Source of the DNA: Trichomonas vaginalis G3
Lineage: Eukaryota > Parabasalia > Trichomonadida > Trichomonadidae
Direction: 5' to 3'
Length of the DNA: 64,000 nucleotides
Assembly: GCF_026262505.1 (NCBI RefSeq)
Contig: NC_067203.1
Coordinates: 16,628,392-16,692,391 of the forward strand
Part shown: one piece after another, positions 59,868 to 64,000 of the stretch
Numbering within the stretch: the first letter of the stretch is position 1
Layout: each line of letters opens with the position of its first letter
Position numbers and translations under genes: made by a program
The notes under the pieces: generated by a model
Seen by the model: the letters and a program-made list of their open reading frames with translations, nothing else
Told to the model about the DNA's origin: nothing
Database searches by the model: none

Positions 59868-61043
59868 TTAATATCTAGAAGTATAATTCTCGAAAAGGAG
59901 AGGAGAAGTCTTCTCTTCATTAGTAGGCTCTCTATCAACAGGTATGAAATGCTCCATATCTTCATTCGTCAGCTGATTTGATAATTCAATCAAATCATCT
60001 GTTACATCGTTACGCCACATCACACTTTTAAGACTTAGTATCTGTTGGAACGACTCTTCATCAACTATTTCGTTCCTTTCTTCAATAACTTGGTCAATGT
60101 TATTTGTGTACTTAAAAGTGACATCTGAACAATCATAGGGTCCTACAGCAACTACGTGGGCGACTTGGATACCGCGACCAACGAAAATAAGAGGGTTTTC
60201 TATACTTCCAAAATCTAAATTGCAAGGAATGAATCTTTTCTCTTCAGGATCGAATACTTCGAGCCATACTCTTGAATGGGATATGAGCTTGCAGAATCTG
60301 ACATGGTAATCAAGACATCTTAAAATTGTTCCGAATAATATGCATTGTTCGATCAAACTACCGGTTCTTACTCTGTTAATTAGCTCTGGATTCTCATATT
60401 CGGGTATTCTGATCGCTGCTTTACAGTGGTGACAGAGAAATCTTTTGACACCAATTGCTCCTTGCTCTTTTTCTGTTCTAGTGGGTGGACGATCTTCTTG
60501 GAAGACTACTGTTGACTGTCTGCAGTTAAGGCATTTTGGTTTAGCGTATTTTTTCATATATGTTCTAGTAAACCATGTAATTAACTGTAATAGTCTCTGT
60601 TTTGATGGATTTACTGACAAAATTTCGTTTGGTACTAGTTCTCTATAGTTCATTGTTGGTGGAGAGTAAACCTTTAAAATTTTACGATGTAATAAGTTTA
60701 AATCCTGATGAACTTTAAATCCAGCGTCATTCATCATGACTGCTTCATATTTTACTGCATGAAAACAGTCTTTGCAAAATTTTTCCATAATTTTTGAATC
60801 TGATTTTGTCGAAATATAAATCTCTATTGGATCAGTAGATATCGGAGGAGTATTGTTGAATACTACAGATGCTAATGTGGCATTTATTTCTTGTTTTTGA
60901 GGGCAATACATAATAAAATCTGAAGCAGGCTGAGAAATTCCTAAAAAGGGAGCATAATCAGCAAAGCATTTTGCTAATGTAACATCCCTTGTAATGTCTG
61001 TTTGATATGACTTTCCACAATACCAAAATCGAACTCGAAGCAT
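59868..61043 (-). CDS. Peptide N-glycanase-like protein without catalytic triad
   Basis: 391 residues. 1-85 may be a ubiquitin-like domain. About 135-320 follows the PNGase/Png1 core: CLNC (171-174) and CHHC (204-207) form the structural zinc site with the family-typical segment PPTRTEKEQGAIGVKRF between them, then IPEYENPELINRVRTG, then SRVWLEVF, then KRFIPCNLDFGSIENPLIF and a VAVGPYDCSDVTFKYT end. In Png1 the triad is Cys (G-R-C-G-E-W), His (DHVWTE) and Asp (HCDACE). Here the aligned positions are L230, R258 and N275, so deglycosylation of misfolded glycoproteins is not expected. It could be a scaffold in ERAD/proteasome delivery. Rad4/XPC is another inactive relative, but its zinc site and order differ. 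Confidence 0.82.
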   Translation of the reverse strand: MLRVRFWYCGKSYQTDITRDVTLAKCFADYAPFLGISQPASDFIMYCPQKQEINATLASVVFNNTPPISTDPIEIYISTKSDSKIMEKFCKDCFHAVKYEAVMMNDAGFKVHQDLNLLHRKILKVYSPPTMNYRELVPNEILSVNPSKQRLLQLITWFTRTYMKKYAKPKCLNCRQSTVVFQEDRPPTRTEKEQGAIGVKRFLCHHCKAAIRIPEYENPELINRVRTGSLIEQCILFGTILRCLDYHVRFCKLISHSRVWLEVFDPEEKRFIPCNLDFGSIENPLIFVGRGIQVAHVVAVGPYDCSDVTFKYTNNIDQVIEERNEIVDEESFQQILSLKSVMWRNDVTDDLIELSNQLTNEDMEHFIPVDREPTNEEKTSPLLFENYTSRY

Positions 61044-61661
61044 AAATTTTTTTTTGGATTTTTTTTATAAAATTGTTCAATTTGGCTGTTACTTCATATT
61101 ATGGATAGCATTGATATGAAGAATATTTTTCTCAAGTTTTGGCTAGGGTATTCTCCAAGATGAACATTCATCTCATATTTCGAAAGGAATTTGAACACTT
61201 TTGATAGAAAATAAGAAGACAATATACATACTTTAAGAACATTCGAGTTCCATTCATCTAAATAAGCGAATATTTGAAGAAAATTCAATCACAGATCTTA
61301 GATTGAAAGACAAGCATAAGTAAGCATGTCTCATTTGATAAGTGCATTGCTTGAATGCCCATAAAAATCATATTTGCAATTCTTTGTTATTGAATAGACA
61401 TTAAATACAATCCAACAAACTTTATGTTATCAAAATATTCAACGATGATAAGTCTGTTTCCAAAGTGGTTAAATTCTGAAAAAGGATGAATTTTATATGA
61501 TAATAAATAACATTTTTAGTAATATTTGAACAAAAAGCCAAAATATTGTGTAGGCGACTGCATGTACTCATAATAGAATGGAGAAAGTATGTGTTATAAA
61601 GGAAATAAGTTGAGTAAAATTAATGATGTGAGTATTCGATAATTTTTGTCTAGTTTTGTAC
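61044..61661. other. Intergenic
   Basis: 5' flank of the PNGase-like gene and 3' flank of the exosome gene. No RNA gene, repeat or coding frame supported. Confidence 0.5.
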
Positions 61662-62102
61662 TTATTCCTGAACTTCCTCAATTTTAACAACTCCGAGTCC
61701 ATCTTTTGCTGTAGAAAGCTGAGCATAGAAGCCTGATCTACCAAGTGCAACAACTTGGGCTTTAACTAAATCTCCAGGCTTAGCAAAATCAGATGCGATA
61801 ACATTATCTACATCATGTTCTTGTATATCGACTGATCTTAACTCAGCCAATAATGGAGATTGTAAAGGCTCGTCGTTACACGAGAGCAAAACTAAGTGTA
61901 ATTCTTTTCTCTTAGCTCTAATAACACGAGCAATAACAATATCGTCGATCTTTGGAACAATTGCTCCACGAATGGGAATAAATTCGTCGTTATCCATTTT
62001 TCCCCAAACAGTGGTAAATTTGGAGCCATCCTTCTTTACCATAAAGCTTTCATCACGCTTTGAGTTTAAAGGAAGGGTATCACCTGGTAACAAAATAGTC
62101 AT
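61662..62102 (-). CDS. CSL4: RNA exosome cap subunit Csl4
   Basis: 146 residues. An N-terminal strand domain (ILLPGDTLPL) is followed by an S1-like RNA-binding fold (about 45-110) with the hallmark GAIVPKIDDIVIARVIRAKRKELHLVLL, then SVDIQEHDVDNVIASDFAKPGDLVKAQVVALGR and FYAQLSTAKDGLGVV. This order is specific to Csl4/EXOSC1, the cap protein that helps recruit cofactors to the exosome for RNA processing and decay. The frame ends soon after GLGVV; the C-terminal zinc-ribbon-like region of other Csl4 proteins (about 40-50 residues more) is missing. Nuclear/nucleolar and cytosolic. ATG at 62102 follows GACAAAAAAAAAATTCAA. Confidence 0.9.
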   Translation of the reverse strand: MTILLPGDTLPLNSKRDESFMVKKDGSKFTTVWGKMDNDEFIPIRGAIVPKIDDIVIARVIRAKRKELHLVLLSCNDEPLQSPLLAELRSVDIQEHDVDNVIASDFAKPGDLVKAQVVALGRSGFYAQLSTAKDGLGVVKIEEVQE

Positions 62103-62149
62103 TTGAATTTTTTTTTTGTCTCACAAAAATACCGACACGAGTTGTGCAT

Positions 62150-62740
62150 TTGAAGACTGTAGTCGACAATCAGATGTTGATTGTTGACTTTGTTCCTCAT
62201 CTGATGTACAATGCCTTAACAAGTACCTCAGATGAGGAACGAAGACTGCAATCAGATGTTGATTGTCGTCAAAAGACTTAAAAGATCTTTCTTAAGAGCC
62301 TTTTAAATCTTTGTTCCTCATCTGATGTACAATGCCTTAACAAGTACCTCAGATGAGGAACGAAGACTGCAATCAGATGTTGATTGTCGTCAAAAGACTT
62401 AAAAGATCTTTCTTAAGAGCCTTTTAAATCTTTGTTCCTCATCTGATGTACAATGCCTTAACAAGTACCTCAGATGAGGAACAAAATCAGCAATCAACAT
62501 CTGATTGTCGACTAAAGTATTCGAAGATAGTTTAGAACAATCTTCGAAGTCTTTGTCTCTCATCTGAGGTACAATACCTTAACAATGACCTCAGATGAGG
62601 AACAAAGTTAACAATCAACATCTGATTGAAGAAGAAAGACATTGTAAACTCTCTCAAGCAGCCATTAAAGTCTTTGTGCCTCATCTGAATTACATAATCT
62701 CAACAAGTACACCAGATGAGGAATAAAAACCTTAATCAAA
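62150..62740. repeat. Five-copy array of 121-bp hairpin repeats
   Basis: A tandem array with exact 121-bp period: the motif GTTCCTCATCTGATGTAC starts near 62192, 62313 and 62434, with diverged forms at about 62555 and 62676. Each unit holds a long hairpin (arms GTTCCTCATCTGA and TCAGATGAGGAAC around a loop that includes GCCTTAAC) and a second one (CAATCA/TGATTG, loop GATGT); some units add CTTAA/TTAAG arms. Copies 1-3 are almost identical, 4-5 are degraded. It lies 5' of Csl4, and transcription into it would give strongly folded RNA. No coding frame. Confidence 0.92.
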
Positions 62741-63194
62741 TTGAAAAATAACTTCATCATAAGTTTCTTGTTATTTGAATATGACTTAGGCAAACTATTT
62801 AATCTTTTTAATGGTAGAAAAGTTACATTATTCATAGAATAGTCGTAATTTCCTTTGAGCGCTTCTCTTATTAATGAAAATGGACAAGTTGTCAAAACAC
62901 AACATTACTAACGTGTGGAAATGCAGAGAATGCTTTCAAAACATATGTATATCATATAAAAAAACAAAATTGCTTTTTGGAGTTATGGTGGTTTAGATTT
63001 TTTTAGATGGTTTCATAAGTAACATAAGTATATATTTGATTTTTGTATATATCAGCCTCCATGCATTTGATTTTTTTAGACATTTGAGTAGGTTCAACTT
63101 TTAAAATGCGAAATCCATATTGTATACATAGCAGGACATATTGTTGTACATGAAATTTCTCTGCTCAAAAATTGAAAAGATAAATCAAAAAAAA
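62741..63194. other. Intergenic, upstream of the last gene
   Basis: AT-rich; no gene supported. CTCAAAAATTG (A at 63167) lies 28 bases before the ATG at 63195. Confidence 0.5.
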
Positions 63195-64000
63195 ATGACG
63201 TCGTCAATGGGAGAAGCATTTCGTTGGTGGAACGGCGTCGTAAGCACTCTTCCCCCACAAAACAGACCACCTAAATGTACTGTTCCACAGGCCACAACCT
63301 GTGTTTTTACAAAAATCTTACCGATTTTAGCAAAAAATGTTATTCCAAAAAATTCTGATCAGGAATACTGGAATTCACTTCGAGTATTTGTTGCAACATT
63401 CCTTTGCACAGATAATGTCCCAGATCCGCTTACTGAATTTTCTGATTTTCTTGCTTTTCTTTACGATCACAGAAAAATTCTTCGACCGGAAAGTAGTTCT
63501 GATTGCCTTCAATTCTTTACTCACATGACTCTTATGTTTAGCCCTCATTCTTTAGTTTACGACGCTCCTTATTTATGTGGTGATCCAAACATTTATTTGC
63601 AATCAATATTATATCTTAAAGATACATCTCATCCATTTTGGACGCAGATATTAACAGGAACGTACGAAATTGACACTTTATTTAATATGTATCAGTCATT
63701 TCATGTTCCTTCAGGCAATACAAGCGGAAAAGGATCATGGGAGTTCAGACTAAAAGTCGCCGAGATAGTTTACGAGCTTACTCTAGCAAGTTTATGCGGA
63801 AATCCAAATGCCGAAGAATATCTTCAAACTTTCAACACAAATACTATAGCAATCATCAAAGAAGCTCCACAGGATGTTGCTTTGTGCATGTCTAGATTGT
63901 ATATTGGCATGATGAAACGACTCATGTTTACGGTTCAAGAAACAGAGCTAGAAGAGTTCGCTTTCCAGCTTCTCAATGCAGTTGTCAAGAAAGAAATCAC
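63195..64000 (+). CDS. N-terminal part of an unknown protein (runs off the window)
   Basis: Open from the ATG at 63195 to the window end (268 codons visible). Begins MTSSMGEAFRWWNGVVST; mostly helical and hydrophobic-core rich (FTKILPILAKNVIP, VAEIVYELTLASLCGNPNAEEYL), suggestive of HEAT-like helices. The WWNG start and helical build recall the N-terminal region of large Rap/Ran-GAP (tuberin-like) proteins of trichomonads, but the GAP domain would lie outside the window, so this is a guess. No signal peptide. Confidence 0.75.
   Translation, partial: MTSSMGEAFRWWNGVVSTLPPQNRPPKCTVPQATTCVFTKILPILAKNVIPKNSDQEYWNSLRVFVATFLCTDNVPDPLTEFSDFLAFLYDHRKILRPESSSDCLQFFTHMTLMFSPHSLVYDAPYLCGDPNIYLQSILYLKDTSHPFWTQILTGTYEIDTLFNMYQSFHVPSGNTSGKGSWEFRLKVAEIVYELTLASLCGNPNAEEYLQTFNTNTIAIIKEAPQDVALCMSRLYIGMMKRLMFTVQETELEEFAFQLLNAVVKKEI

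Noticed and set aside
62150-62740. CRISPR array
   Set aside because: Period of 121 bp is nearly constant throughout with no unique spacers; these are tandem hairpin repeats in a eukaryotic genome.

Overview
The window looks like nuclear DNA of a trichomonad (Parabasalia: Trichomonas/Tritrichomonas type). It is AT-rich, its genes are intronless and separated by short AT-rich spacers, it has trichomonad-type ankyrin proteins with a DUF3447-like N-terminus, a giant coiled-coil protein, and a Maverick/Polinton DNA element. Species is not settled: only one gene (at 37332) has a perfect T. vaginalis-type initiator (TCAYTW) close to its ATG, while several others carry a CTCAATTTT-like motif about 20-40 bases upstream.

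Layout. 1-17.6 kb is a host gene cluster: the tail of an unknown gene, a protein with two cyclic-nucleotide-binding domains, a CARMIL-like leucine-rich-repeat protein, a broken ankyrin gene (minus strand), a 120-bp TTAA-flanked MITE, a Sec7-PH protein whose catalytic Glu is missing, an ankyrin gene, an SRAP/HMCES-type abasic-site protein, an unknown 641-residue protein and a mucolipin-like (TRPML) channel. About 3.1 kb without genes follows. 20.67-37.06 kb is a Maverick/Polinton with identical 80-bp terminal inverted repeats. It carries a double-jelly-roll capsid protein, A32-like packaging ATPase, phage-like fibre, DDE integrase and protein-primed DNA polymerase B with an HNH-like insert. It is young but has a few broken genes.

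37.3-64 kb is host again: an abundant-type membrane protein, a 4263-residue coiled-coil protein with internal tandem repeats, two divergent LTA-synthase/sulfatase-like membrane enzymes, a GT64-type glycosyltransferase, a PNGase-like protein without its catalytic triad, the exosome cap subunit Csl4, a 5-copy array of 121-bp hairpin repeats, and the 5' part of an unknown gene.

Most notable structure: seven short GC-rich double-hairpin modules scattered through the Polinton, several inside open reading frames, and an element-wide promoter motif that also sits in both terminal repeats and supplies the start codons of the two outermost genes. Among host genes, two pseudoenzymes (Sec7-like and PNGase-like) stand out.
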